From positions 1-64,000 of the forward strand of contig JALRCU010000012.1 in assembly GCA_023257195.1 (NCBI GenBank): DNA of 64,000 nucleotides. The letters are read 5' to 3'. Source of the stretch: Holophagaceae bacterium. Lineage in GTDB: Bacteria; Acidobacteriota; Holophagae; Holophagales; Holophagaceae. The position numbers and the translations under genes were made by a program. Position 1 is the stretch's first letter, and each line of letters opens with the position of its first letter. Below are positions 26,223 to 34,969 of the stretch, piece by piece. The notes beneath the pieces were generated by a model. That model did not search any database. It worked only from the letters and a program-made list of their open reading frames with translations, and was not told the origin of the DNA.

Positions 26223-26966
26223 ATGTCTGATACCTTTCATGCCCTCATTCTAAAGCCGATGGCCTACCGTGATAATGAAACACTAGTTTCATTCATTACA
26301 GAGCAGGGGACGCGAGGTTCGGGAATTGCGAAAGGAACAAAACGACCAACTGCTCGATGGATCTCCTCCTTTGAGCCATTAAACTTAGTAACAATTTCTC
26401 TCTTTGGAAAAGAGAATCAAAGCTTAAAAAGAATTACCTCGTGTGAATTAATTTCGTCCCCCATGCTTTTAGGTCATCTTGAATCTAATTTGGTGATCAG
26501 TTGTTTAGCAGATCTTTTTGATCGAATTACCCACGAAGGACTTGAGGATCCTCGGCTATTTCGATTGCTGAAGACGGTGACTGAGGGACTGAAGGCTCGC
26601 CCAGAGGAGGCCGCCTCAATCTTGGCCTATGCTGAATTCTGGGTCTTATATTTACTCGGCTGGCTCCCCGATCCTAAAACGTGTGGCCATTGCCAGGGTA
26701 CTGCTGAGCCTTTTACCATGTTGTCTGATGAACGAGGCTGGCTTTGCCGGCACTGCCATCCGGTGGGCGAAGGAGAGGGGCTACCAAGGGGAACGAAAGA
26801 GTATTTGAATCACCTTAAATCCGAAACTCCTTTATCGCTTCAAAGTCAAAATTTAAATTCTCAAATTTTTCCTGTGATCGCCCGAGTCCTCCGACAGCGA
26901 CTCCTTCGAGAGATGGGTTCATCCCCCAAAAGCTACGAGGTTCTCTTTCGGGCTTCGGGTTTGTAA
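26223..26966 (+). CDS. recO: DNA repair protein RecO
   Basis: A 247-residue protein with an N-terminal OB fold (FHALILKPMAYRDNETLVSF, GSGIAKGTKRPTARW), an all-helical middle, and a zinc-ribbon-like element CGHCQ followed about 20 residues later by CRHC. RecO helps RecR load RecA onto SSB-coated gaps. The ATG at 26223 has AAGG close upstream. It is last in the tonB-exbBD run on the plus strand and lies 26 bases before RNase P RNA. This zinc site is present in many RecO proteins but absent from E. coli. Confidence 0.93.
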   Translation: MSDTFHALILKPMAYRDNETLVSFITEQGTRGSGIAKGTKRPTARWISSFEPLNLVTISLFGKENQSLKRITSCELISSPMLLGHLESNLVISCLADLFDRITHEGLEDPRLFRLLKTVTEGLKARPEEAASILAYAEFWVLYLLGWLPDPKTCGHCQGTAEPFTMLSDERGWLCRHCHPVGEGEGLPRGTKEYLNHLKSETPLSLQSQNLNSQIFPVIARVLRQRLLREMGSSPKSYEVLFRASGL

Positions 26967-26992
26967 TTACCATAATCTGTTATGCTAATAAT

Positions 26993-27341
26993 GTGGATCA
27001 GGACACCGCTATTTCGGTAGAGGAAAGTCCGGACTCCGAAGGGTAATGGACCAGTTAACGACTGGGCGGGGAGACCCGATGGATAGTGCCACAGAAAATA
27101 TACCGCCTCAGATTTTCGGATGTGAGGTAAGGGTGAAAAGGTGAGGTAAGAGCTCACCGCCGAACTGGTAACAGGTCGGGCACGGTAAACCCTCCATGGA
27201 GCAAGACCAAATAGGCTGACACGCCTTGAAAAAGGCAACATGAACCCCATGTCGTCAGCGGGTAGGTCGCTAGAGGTGATTGGTAACAATCATCCCAGAG
27301 GAATGGTGTCCCACGACAGAATCCGGCTTAACGATTCACCA
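26993..27341 (+). ncRNA. rnpB: RNase P RNA, bacterial type A
   Basis: About 350 bases with the conserved landmarks of RNase P RNA in order: P1 formed by GTGGATC (26993-26999) with GATTCAC (27333-27339), then GAGGAAAGTCCGGACTCC, ACAGAAA, GGGTGAAAAGGTG with GTAAGAGCTCACCG, AAACCC followed by GGAGCAAGACCAAATAGG, and near the 3' end AGAGGAATGGTG with ACAGAATCCGGCTTA. RNase P RNA is the catalytic subunit that removes tRNA 5' leaders. Ends are estimated from the P1 pairing. A strong terminator follows directly. Open reading frames on the minus strand here are shadows. Confidence 0.97.
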
Positions 27342-27372
27342 CAACCCCCCGAAAGGGGGGTTGTGCATTTTT
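27341..27372 (+). terminator. Rho-independent terminator of rnpB
   Basis: ACAACCCCCC (27341-27350) and GGGGGGTTGT (27355-27364) form a perfect 10-bp stem with a GAAA tetraloop, followed by GCATTTTT. The loop and stem make this an unusually stable hairpin directly after the RNase P RNA. Confidence 0.93.
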
Positions 27373-27399
27373 AATAAGATGTAACCATTAAGGGTTCTT

Positions 27400-28563
27400 A
27401 TGTCTGCTAAATATCGAGCTCTCATCGTAACTTTCTTGGCGTTTCACATTGATACGCTGCTTTATTATTTTTTAGTTCCTTTACTTCCTCATTATGCTAA
27501 CAACTTAGGTTTTTCCACTTTTCAAATAGGCGTTTTATTTGGGAGTTATGCTTTAGCCCTGCTGGCTACGACCTATCCTGCGGGCCGTCTGACGGATCAC
27601 TTTGGCCGAAAGAAACCAATGCTTTGGGGACTCTTTGGGCTCATGATTGCCACGGCTCTTTTTGCTTGGAGTACCAGTTTTATTTGGCTTCTCATCGCTC
27701 GGTGTCTTCAGGGTGCGGCGGGTGCTCTGACCTGGGTCCCCGGTATGGCGCTCATTGCAGATCATTTTCCAAATGAAGAGCGCGGGAAAGCGCTGAGTAT
27801 CTCTTTCATGGGGGCAAACCTTGGAGTGTTTGTGGGACCCGCGCTCTCAGGCTACTTAGCCACTAATTTTTCATTTCGAACTCCTTTTTACGTTGGGATT
27901 ATCCTAATTATCATTGATACGATAGGCCGTTTATTTTTTGTTGAAGACATTGTCAATCTAGAAAAATCAGAGACGATTCCTGTGCGTCGTTTGTTGGCGC
28001 ATCCTCGAATTCAAGTTTTTATGCTCGCCATGATGCTTGCTACAGTCCTCTGGTCTTTTTTGGAAAGCGTTCTTCCGCTTTATCTTGATCGTCGATTTAC
28101 CTCAACACCTCAGCAGATCGGATGGATCTTTGCATTTTTGGCGGTGATGCACGGACTTACTTCTCCGATTATTGGAACCCTAACCGATCGGGTAGGTCGT
28201 CCTACCATCCTTCGACTCGGACTTTGGGCAATGATCTTCTTGATCGCCTTGCCCCCATGGATGCCAAGCCCATTAGCCACAGGACTTCTTCTTGGCGGGA
28301 TCGGATTGATGACCAGCTTTATCATTTCCCCTTGCAGTCCAGGGGTGGCTTCCGAAATTGAACGGATGGGGAGCCGGGCCTATGCCTCGGGGTTTTCAAT
28401 GTTAAGTTTTAGCTACTCAGCAGGGATGGCCTTGGGTTCCCTCTTGGGAGGAATCCTAATCGAGCCCCTGGGTCTTCCCCTAAGCCTTGGCTGCTTGAGC
28501 CTATTGTGCGCAGGACTTTTATTTTTCAGCTATCGGGCAGAAGCCCATCCGAGTTTAAACTAA
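27400..28563 (+). CDS. Major facilitator superfamily transporter
   Basis: A 387-residue inner-membrane protein with twelve predicted helices. The loop between helices 2 and 3 carries GRLTDHFGRKKPMLWG, the classic MFS motif A, and the equivalent position in the second half reads TLTDRVGRPTILRLG. Helix 5 holds LGVFVGPALSGYLA, an antiporter-type motif C, so a drug or metabolite efflux role is likely. The substrate cannot be told. AAGGG precedes the ATG. It lies just after the rnpB terminator and 26 bases upstream of a secreted Xaa-Pro peptidase. Confidence 0.9.
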   Translation: MSAKYRALIVTFLAFHIDTLLYYFLVPLLPHYANNLGFSTFQIGVLFGSYALALLATTYPAGRLTDHFGRKKPMLWGLFGLMIATALFAWSTSFIWLLIARCLQGAAGALTWVPGMALIADHFPNEERGKALSISFMGANLGVFVGPALSGYLATNFSFRTPFYVGIILIIIDTIGRLFFVEDIVNLEKSETIPVRRLLAHPRIQVFMLAMMLATVLWSFLESVLPLYLDRRFTSTPQQIGWIFAFLAVMHGLTSPIIGTLTDRVGRPTILRLGLWAMIFLIALPPWMPSPLATGLLLGGIGLMTSFIISPCSPGVASEIERMGSRAYASGFSMLSFSYSAGMALGSLLGGILIEPLGLPLSLGCLSLLCAGLLFFSYRAEAHPSLN

Positions 28564-28589
28564 GCCTAGTTGGCCTTCGAGGTAGATCG

Positions 28590-29999
28590 ATGCGTGTCCT
28601 AAATTTGAATACATTAATTCTTTTAGTCCTCCCTCTATTGAGCCAAGAACCGGTCGGATTTCATGGCGCACGGCTACCCTCAAGTTTTTTTGCTAGTAAT
28701 CGTCAGCGTCTTATACAAGAGTTGAAAAAATTAGGTCCAGGCACCTTGGCGGTGGTGAAGTCCATGCCGTTGCAGTTTCGAAATGGGGATACGACGCACG
28801 CCTACCGACAAGATTCTGATTTTTACTATCTCACGGGCGTCGAAGAGCCTGAGTCCGTAGCACTCATTCATAGTGAAAGCGTGAAACCTTATACGTTATT
28901 AGTGCAAGCGGGAGATTTGCGTCGGGAGCGCTACGATGGACCTCGCTTAGGAATCCCAGGTGCTCTGGGTCACGGAGCTGATTACGCTGAGCGATTTCCA
29001 GAAGCAGATAAAGTTCTCGAAAAAGCCGTAAAGGAAGCTGAGCGTATTGTTCTCATCAATAATTTTGATGAAGATTTTAGAAAAAAAATTCTCGATTGGG
29101 TCTACCCTTTAGGATCCGATAATTCCTCAGCATCAAGGAAGAAGATTCTATTCGATGGACGAAATTTAGTTGGAGAAATGAGGCTGATTAAACAGCCGAT
29201 AGAAATCGAAATGATTCAAAAAGCGGTCGATGCCTCTATTGAAGGTCATCGAGCCTCTATGGAGCGGTCGTTAAGGGCCACGAATGAAGGTCAAGTCGCA
29301 GGTGCCTTCGAGGGGCGCGTTCGATCTTTAGGCGCACGATTCTTGGGCTACGATACCATTGCGGGTGCCTACAATAATACCTGTATCCTCCATTATCCCT
29401 ACAGTGACAAACCCATTTTTCGTGATCAGCTCTTCCTTATGGACGCAGGGGCAGAAATAGGTTTCTACACAGCTGATATCACTCGAACCTGGCCGGTCGA
29501 TGGAACCTTTTCCGCGGAACAGGCTCAAATCTATCGCTTGGTACTTGGCGCACAAGAAGCTGCTTTTGCAAAAATTAAACCCGGCGCTCGGCATCAAGAA
29601 GGATACCTAGCCGCCATGCGACATCTGAGCGATGGCTTGGTGGATTTAGGGATCTTAAAAGGGGACAAGGAGACAAATTTTAATACTCGTGCTTATGCTA
29701 GATTTACAATGCATGGAATTTCACATTGGTTAGGTTTGGACGTTCATGACACGGGTTCTTACCGAGATTTGAAAGGCGCGGACCCTAACGGGCGAATGCT
29801 TGAGGCGGGGATGGTCCTGACCGTTGAACCCGGTATTTATATCCCTATCGGGTCCCCCGGGGTAGATGTTAAATGGCATGGGATTGGAATTCGTATCGAG
29901 GATGATCTGCTGGTGACCCCCTCTGGGTACCGTAATCTTTCAGAAAAATTACCCCGAAGTCTTGAATCTATAGAAAACTTTCTTCAATCTAAAAAATAA
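28590..29999 (+). CDS. Exported Xaa-Pro aminopeptidase (M24B)
   Basis: A 469-residue metallopeptidase. It has a signal-like start (MRVLNLNTLILLVLPLLSQ), an N-terminal creatinase-type domain with YRQDSDFYYLTGVEEPESV, and a C-terminal pita-bread catalytic domain. The five dimetal ligands are in LMDAGAE, YTADITRTWP, MHGISHWLGLDVHD, LTVEPGIYI and IRIEDD. Such enzymes remove the residue before a proline at peptide N-termini. ATG at 28590 was chosen over an upstream in-frame start because a GAGGTAG sequence precedes it and it gives the signal peptide. Export suggests peptide scavenging. fur starts 14 bases after the stop. Confidence 0.9.
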   Translation: MRVLNLNTLILLVLPLLSQEPVGFHGARLPSSFFASNRQRLIQELKKLGPGTLAVVKSMPLQFRNGDTTHAYRQDSDFYYLTGVEEPESVALIHSESVKPYTLLVQAGDLRRERYDGPRLGIPGALGHGADYAERFPEADKVLEKAVKEAERIVLINNFDEDFRKKILDWVYPLGSDNSSASRKKILFDGRNLVGEMRLIKQPIEIEMIQKAVDASIEGHRASMERSLRATNEGQVAGAFEGRVRSLGARFLGYDTIAGAYNNTCILHYPYSDKPIFRDQLFLMDAGAEIGFYTADITRTWPVDGTFSAEQAQIYRLVLGAQEAAFAKIKPGARHQEGYLAAMRHLSDGLVDLGILKGDKETNFNTRAYARFTMHGISHWLGLDVHDTGSYRDLKGADPNGRMLEAGMVLTVEPGIYIPIGSPGVDVKWHGIGIRIEDDLLVTPSGYRNLSEKLPRSLESIENFLQSKK

Positions 30000-30013
30000 A
30001 TGGATAATTTCTC

Positions 30014-30526
30014 ATGTCATTAAAAACAAAGATTACTCAAGAGGACCGACAACAATCGTGGGCCAAGTTTGAATCTTTTCTCAAGGCACGCGGACTTAAA
30101 GTAACGGGTCAGCGTCGGCTACTGCTTCAATTCTTACTCCAATTGAAGCATCATATTGATGCCGACTCCCTTCATCAGAGCCTTAAAAATAAGGATGCGA
30201 GTATTTCGCGGGGGACGGTCTATCGCACTCTCGATTTATTAGTTCAGTGCGGACTGGTCAGAAAAAGCACTTTTGGTGAGGATCATGCTAATTATGAAAT
30301 CGTTCACCATGATGAGCATCATGATCATTTAATATGTATGGAATGTAAAAAAGTTATTGAATTTTATCGAGCAGATCTCGAGAAACTTCAGGATTCAATT
30401 TGCCAGCACTATAAATTTATTCCCATGCACCATAGTCATCAAATATTTGGTATTTGCAATCAGTGTCGATCAAAAGATTCGGATCAGATCAATCTTACTA
30501 AAAAAATCTCCCGTCTCAATGCCTAG
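30014..30526 (+). CDS. fur: Fur family transcriptional regulator
   Basis: A 170-residue regulator with an N-terminal winged helix (GLKVTGQRRLLLQFLLQLKHH, in part; ISRGTVYRTLDLLVQCGLV as the recognition part) and a metal-binding dimer domain. The DEHHDHLICMECKKVIEF stretch and a second CNQC near the end give the two CxxC zinc pairs and the His-rich regulatory site. This pattern fits iron-sensing Fur better than Zur, but PerR is not excluded. It would repress iron uptake genes, possibly including the ton operon or receptors here; I did not find a clear Fur box. It lies in a plus-strand run with the Xaa-Pro peptidase upstream and add downstream. Confidence 0.9.
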   Translation: MSLKTKITQEDRQQSWAKFESFLKARGLKVTGQRRLLLQFLLQLKHHIDADSLHQSLKNKDASISRGTVYRTLDLLVQCGLVRKSTFGEDHANYEIVHHDEHHDHLICMECKKVIEFYRADLEKLQDSICQHYKFIPMHHSHQIFGICNQCRSKDSDQINLTKKISRLNA

Positions 30527-30594
30527 GGCATAAAGATCAAGCCACTTTTTTCACCCGGGCTGGAACTTCAATGCATTCGTTGTTATGCTGATCT

Positions 30595-31662
30595 ATGGCA
30601 CAGCTCACCCGAAATGACATCGAACGGCTCCCTAAAACCGACCTCCATGTTCACTTAGATGGGTCGTTAAGGCTTCAGACGATCCTAGATTTAGCCCAAG
30701 AGCAGGGCATTGCTCTGCCCGGAACCACCCTAGCGACCTTGGCGCCCTATGTTCAAGTGGGAGACGACTGCAAGAGCCTGGTCGAGTATCTGAAAGCTTT
30801 TGATGTCACCTTGAAAGTCATGCAGACTGAGCAAGCTCTGTTTCGAACCGCTTTCGAACTTGCAGAAGATTCAGCTAAAGAAAACGTACGCTATTTAGAG
30901 GTCCGCTATTGCCCTATGCTGCATCAAGAAAAAGGACTTTCACTTACGACAATTGTACAAGCTGTGATTGATGGTCTTCGGGCAGCAGAAAAAAAATATC
31001 CTATCAAGACGGGAGTAATCATTTGCGGTATTAGACATATTTCTCCTGATGTTTCTTTGAAATTAGCTGACCTTGCGGTTGCATTTAAGAACAAGGGAGT
31101 TGTGGGATTTGATCTTGCCGGTGCTGAAGAAAATTTTCCAGCTAAAAAACATCGAGAGGCTTTTGGTCGTGTTTTACAAAATAATATTAATTGCACCCTG
31201 CATGCAGGTGAAGCCTATGGGCCTGAGAGTATCCACCAAGCGGTCCATGCTTGCGGTGCCCATCGCATCGGTCATGGGGTTCGTTTAGTTGAGGACGGTG
31301 ATTTAATGAACTATATCAATGACCACCGTATTCCCATTGAGTGTTGCCCTTCATCGAATCTGCAAACGAAAGCCGTCAAGGAAGCCCGAAATCATCCCAT
31401 TCGTTTATTTTTTGATCAAGGCCTTCGTGTCACCGTTAATACAGATAATCGATTAGTCACCAACACGACCATGACCGATGAACTCTACCTCCTCCATAAA
31501 GAACTTAATTTCACGCTAGATGAAATGAAAGAACTAATCATCATGGGCTTCAAAAGTTCTTTTCTTCCTTATGATCAGAAGCGGCGAATGCTTGCGGATA
31601 TCGTGACTGAACTCAAAAACTTCAAACCGGATAGTTTGGAATCCATAAAAGAGCAGCTTTAA
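30595..31662 (+). CDS. add: Adenosine deaminase
   Basis: A 355-residue amidohydrolase that converts adenosine to inosine. The zinc ligands and catalytic residues are in LPKTDLHVHLDGSLR, TLHAGEAYGPESI, RIGHGVRL and VNTDNRL. The last motif has Asn where animal ADA has a second Asp (TDD), a variation usual in bacterial Add proteins. ECCPSSNLQT supports the Add rather than the adenine deaminase branch. nrnA begins 3 bases after the stop; adenosine released by nucleotide turnover could be the shared theme. Confidence 0.93.
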   Translation: MAQLTRNDIERLPKTDLHVHLDGSLRLQTILDLAQEQGIALPGTTLATLAPYVQVGDDCKSLVEYLKAFDVTLKVMQTEQALFRTAFELAEDSAKENVRYLEVRYCPMLHQEKGLSLTTIVQAVIDGLRAAEKKYPIKTGVIICGIRHISPDVSLKLADLAVAFKNKGVVGFDLAGAEENFPAKKHREAFGRVLQNNINCTLHAGEAYGPESIHQAVHACGAHRIGHGVRLVEDGDLMNYINDHRIPIECCPSSNLQTKAVKEARNHPIRLFFDQGLRVTVNTDNRLVTNTTMTDELYLLHKELNFTLDEMKELIIMGFKSSFLPYDQKRRMLADIVTELKNFKPDSLESIKEQL

Positions 31663-31665
31663 TCT

Positions 31666-32652
31666 ATGAAGATCTCCGATCTCCATCAATTCTTACTGTC
31701 AAATGACAACTTTATTCTTACCACCCATGAAAATCCTGATGGCGATGGCTTAGGTTCGATGATCGCCCTAGGGCACTATCTGCGCTCTTTAGGGAAAAAA
31801 GTTAGACTCGTGGTGACTCCTTCTTTGGGAAATGCCCATAGTTGGATCGGTCAGGGTAATGCCGTAGAAGTCTATCGCCCTGAGGTGCATGCAGAGGTTT
31901 TCAATGGAGCGAAATGCTGGATCGTTATCGATGCATCCGATCCAAAAAGGCTTGGGGCCCTCTATCCTATCTTCCAATCTAGCCAAGCGATTAAAGCTTG
32001 TATTGATCATCATTTGAAGGAAGCCCCTCAGGGCTTTGATCAGGAATTCACCGATCCGCAAGCGAGTGCTTCCGCCCAGTTGGTCTTTAGATTGCTCCAG
32101 CAGGAATACCATGGATCGTGGGAGTTGATTGCCCCCGCTCTCTATACCGGTATCGTTGCAGATACAGGTAACTTTAGGTTTTCCAATGCCACCCCGGAGG
32201 TCCATGAGATGGCGGCTTTCTTGATTCAAGAAGGAGCGCAACCCCCTCAAACTTATCAGGCTCTGTACCATCAAGATTCATTACCTAAAGTCAAACTATG
32301 GGCTCGATTACTTCAGGGTATGCAACTCTTAGATCAAGACCGTTTAGCGATCATCGAAGTACGACCCGAGGATTTCAAAATTACAAACTCATGCTATGAG
32401 GACTTAGATGAACTGGTTCAACAACCTATGCGTATACCATCCGTAGAAGTCAGCGCACTTCTCACGGATCTAGGTGATGGTTGGACCAAAATATCCCTTC
32501 GAAGCCGAGAGCGCATCGATGTTCATGCAATATGCCAAAGCTTTAACGGGGGCGGTCATCGATTAGCATCCGGGGCTAAGATTAAAAAGCCCCTTGATGA
32601 GATTCGTCGAGATATCACCTCTGATATTGCGACTCAACTCAATTATCATTAG
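31666..32652 (+). CDS. nrnA: DHH/DHHA1 phosphoesterase (NrnA-type nanoRNase/pAp phosphatase)
   Basis: A 328-residue protein with the DHH-family motifs in order: HENPDGDGLGSMIAL (motif I), VIDASD (II), IDHHLKEAP (III, DHH), and IVADTGNFRFS (IV), then a DHHA1 domain ending FNGGGHRLASGAKI. NrnA degrades 2-5 base RNA fragments and dephosphorylates 3'-phosphoadenosine-5'-phosphate. The assignment to NrnA rather than a cyclic-di-AMP phosphodiesterase rests on domain layout, with no PAS or GGDEF domain. It is tightly packed between add and ribA. Confidence 0.9.
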   Translation: MKISDLHQFLLSNDNFILTTHENPDGDGLGSMIALGHYLRSLGKKVRLVVTPSLGNAHSWIGQGNAVEVYRPEVHAEVFNGAKCWIVIDASDPKRLGALYPIFQSSQAIKACIDHHLKEAPQGFDQEFTDPQASASAQLVFRLLQQEYHGSWELIAPALYTGIVADTGNFRFSNATPEVHEMAAFLIQEGAQPPQTYQALYHQDSLPKVKLWARLLQGMQLLDQDRLAIIEVRPEDFKITNSCYEDLDELVQQPMRIPSVEVSALLTDLGDGWTKISLRSRERIDVHAICQSFNGGGHRLASGAKIKKPLDEIRRDITSDIATQLNYH

Positions 32653-32669
32653 ACGAGGACGTGTCGATC

Positions 32670-33308
32670 ATGTCAATTAGACCTGAAGCACTTAAAATCA
32701 TACCCAGTGAGACGGTACCCTTTATCATCAAGACCAACGTGCCGACGCAGTCGGGTAATTTCACCGTCTATGCATTTTCTGAACATAAGACGTCGCAAGA
32801 TCACCTCGCGATTGTTCATGGAGATATTGATGCACGACAAAGAATTCTAGTCCGCATCCACAGCGAGTGTTGGACGGGCGAAGTCCTAGGCAGTCTCCGT
32901 TGCGATTGTAGCCAACAACTTCAAATTGCCTTCAAATCTATCAGCGAAACAAATGGCATTGTTATTTATCTTCGCCAAGAGGGAAGAGGCATTGGTTTGG
33001 TAAATAAACTCAAGGCCTATGCCCTCCAAGAGCAAGGTCTAGATACCGTAGAAGCAAATTTAGCCATGGGTTTTCCCGATGACCTTCGCAATTATCACGC
33101 GGCTGTTGAAATCCTTAAGTTCTTCGGTATTCAGCGAGTTTCGTTAATGACTAATAATCCCAAAAAAATACTTGCTCTAAAGGAATCAGGCATCGATGTA
33201 GAGCGCATTCCCCATCAATCCAAGATAAGTCCAGAAAACCTTCAATATATGAGAGTGAAAGCGTCTAAAAGTGGTCATCTTCTCGATTTCATTGAGGACG
33301 CTCGCTAA
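32670..33308 (+). CDS. ribA: GTP cyclohydrolase II
   Basis: A 212-residue enzyme that opens GTP to start riboflavin synthesis. Zinc ligands lie in HSECWTGEVLGSLRCDCSQQL, the catalytic region is YLRQEGRGIGLVNKL, and MTNNPKKI closes the domain. It is stand-alone, without the RibB domain that is fused in many bacteria, and no other rib gene is near. A GTG at 32661 is also in frame, but GAGGA at 32655-32659 is well spaced only for ATG at 32670. Its TAA interlocks with the rluB TAG. Confidence 0.92.
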   Translation: MSIRPEALKIIPSETVPFIIKTNVPTQSGNFTVYAFSEHKTSQDHLAIVHGDIDARQRILVRIHSECWTGEVLGSLRCDCSQQLQIAFKSISETNGIVIYLRQEGRGIGLVNKLKAYALQEQGLDTVEANLAMGFPDDLRNYHAAVEILKFFGIQRVSLMTNNPKKILALKESGIDVERIPHQSKISPENLQYMRVKASKSGHLLDFIEDAR

Positions 33309-34072
33309 TTTAAATTTTTTAGAGCCCTTATTTCACCCGCTGTTAAAGGACGCCACTCTCCCGGTTTCAATCGATCATCCTTAATAGGTCCAAACTGAAT
33401 CCGTTTAAGTTTGCTGACCGGATGTCCTACGGCTGCAAACATTCTCCTGATTTGTTGGTTCTTACCTTCCGTAAGAGTGACTCGCAGCCAGGGGTTCAGG
33501 GCCTTATCGAGTAGCTCAATTCGACAGGGTTTTAGCTTTCGGCCGTCTAGCCTAAATCCGCTACTTAATTCTTTAATTTGCTCAGGGGTTGGAGTGCGGT
33601 AGACCTTCACAACGTAAACCTTGGGGATTTCGTGATCCGGATCGGTTAATTGATAGGCAAGATCGCCGTCATTAGTCATTAATAGGAGCCCCTCGGAGTT
33701 GAAATCTAAACGTCCCACGGGATATACCCGTGCTTGAATTCCAGTAATCAGGGCTGCGACAGTCGGCTTTCCTTCGGGATCTTTAAGCGTGGTGACGTAA
33801 CCTTTCGGCTTATTAAGAAGTAGGTAGACGTTTTTCTCTTTTTGAAGAGTTTGAAAATTTACGGTGATTTTATCTTTACCCAAAATCGCCTTAGTCCCTA
33901 GCGTGGTCACCGTCTTACCGTTCACTTGAACATGGCCTTCGAGGATCAAGGTCTCGGATGCGCGACGAGAGGCTATCCCCGATTGAGCCATGATTTTTTG
34001 TAAGCGTTCCGGTTGACCCGTTGAGGCGCCTTGGACCAATTTTTTGGAAGATCGTGAGGATCGAGAAGACAT
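33305..34072 (-). CDS. 23S rRNA pseudouridine synthase (RluB/RsuA family)
   Basis: A 255-residue protein with an N-terminal S4 RNA-binding domain (RLQKIMAQSGIASRRASETL, HVQVNGKTV) and an RsuA-type catalytic domain. The catalytic aspartate is in VYPVGRLDFNSEGLLLMTND, and EGKNQQIRRMFAAVGHPV closes the active site. The basic N-terminal tail (SSRSSRSSKKL) is usual. RluB modifies U2605 of 23S rRNA, but RsuA or RluF cannot be ruled out by sequence alone. Its TAG overlaps the ribA TAA. pgsA lies 24 bases upstream on the same strand. Confidence 0.88.
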   Translation of the reverse strand: MSSRSSRSSKKLVQGASTGQPERLQKIMAQSGIASRRASETLILEGHVQVNGKTVTTLGTKAILGKDKITVNFQTLQKEKNVYLLLNKPKGYVTTLKDPEGKPTVAALITGIQARVYPVGRLDFNSEGLLLMTNDGDLAYQLTDPDHEIPKVYVVKVYRTPTPEQIKELSSGFRLDGRKLKPCRIELLDKALNPWLRVTLTEGKNQQIRRMFAAVGHPVSKLKRIQFGPIKDDRLKPGEWRPLTAGEIRALKNLN

Positions 34073-34096
34073 AGAGTCTTTCAGTAGGATGAAGTA

Positions 34097-34660
34097 TTAA
34101 GCAGGAGGTTGACGGTCACTCTCGAAAACTCTAAAAAAGTAATGTAGGCCTGAGATTAAAACAAAAATAGCGACCACGTAGAAAATTAAAAGATTTAAAT
34201 CCTCAAACCAAGGGCGTGGGGTGACGGTATTGAGCAAGAGTCCAACGCTGATGGCTACAAATTCGACCCCGGTAGTAAATTTACCAAGAGAAGAAGGTGT
34301 TTTATTCAAATATTCTTCTTTCATGTAATACATCAAAGAGATGGTAGCGATGATGACATCACGACTGATGGATAAGATGGCGACCCAGACGGGAATCCGA
34401 TAGCTAATTTCAAGAGTGCTTACCAGCGACATCAGAATAAAGGCCGTAAGCATCATCAGTTTGTCCGCGGCAGGATCTAGGATCGCTCCAACGCGAGACC
34501 GTTGATTGAAACGCCGTGCAATCCAGCCATCCAAGAGATCCGTCAGGCCTGCACCAATAAAAATAAACAAAGCGGGCCCTAGGCGCCCATACCAGAGTGA
34601 AATGGCAAAGAAGGGAATCGCCACGACCCGCAATAGGGTAATAAAATTAGGAAGGTTCAT
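34097..34660 (-). CDS. pgsA: CDP-diacylglycerol--glycerol-3-phosphate 3-phosphatidyltransferase
   Basis: A 187-residue membrane protein of the CDP-alcohol phosphotransferase family. The signature D-x2-D-G-x2-A-R-x8-G-x3-D-x3-D is complete in DLLDGWIARRFNQRSR and VGAILDPAADK. Its N-terminus MNLPNFITLLRVVAIPFF is typical of PgsA, which makes phosphatidylglycerol phosphate. Five to six helices are predicted. GAGGTG precedes the ATG at 34660. It lies upstream of the rluB-like gene on the minus strand. Confidence 0.92.
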   Translation of the reverse strand: MNLPNFITLLRVVAIPFFAISLWYGRLGPALFIFIGAGLTDLLDGWIARRFNQRSRVGAILDPAADKLMMLTAFILMSLVSTLEISYRIPVWVAILSISRDVIIATISLMYYMKEEYLNKTPSSLGKFTTGVEFVAISVGLLLNTVTPRPWFEDLNLLIFYVVAIFVLISGLHYFFRVFESDRQPPA

Positions 34661-34741
34661 ATCGCGCCACCTCTAATTTTAGCCCTTCAGAGCACAAATC
34701 TCTCCTGATAACTTACGAACGCCGGTCGGCCTGCATTAAAC

Positions 34742-34969
34742 TTGAGTACGGGGTTAACTTTGTATTGGATTCTATGCACGGCCGCTTTGTTTTGGGTGGT
34801 GAGAAACCGTAAGGGGATTTGGAAGGGGCTTCAGTCGTCTGAGGGTACCTCGATTCCCTCATGCAGTTTTGAGTCAGAGCCCATGAGGCAGGAAGAACTC
34901 GCCGAAATCAAGGCTTATTTCGAATCTAAGATTTCATCAAGGTCTTCCGGGAGCACGACCCATGAGTAA
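34742..34969 (+). CDS. Possible small membrane-anchored protein upstream of miaB
   Basis: A 75-residue frame opening with TTG at 34742 and overlapping the first 8 bases of miaB. It has an N-terminal hydrophobic stretch (LYWILCTAALFWVVRNR) followed by an acidic, serine-rich tail with RQEELAEIKAYFESK, which looks helical. No ribosome-binding site is visible and the start is weak, so it may be a chance frame; the membrane-then-helix pattern and the overlap with miaB are the reasons to list it. No family recognised. Confidence 0.35.
   Translation: MSTGLTLYWILCTAALFWVVRNRKGIWKGLQSSEGTSIPSCSFESEPMRQEELAEIKAYFESKISSRSSGSTTHE

Noticed and set aside
26933-27289. A 118-codon minus-strand reading frame
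   Set aside because: It lies on top of the end of recO and the RNase P RNA; the RNA landmarks explain the sequence.
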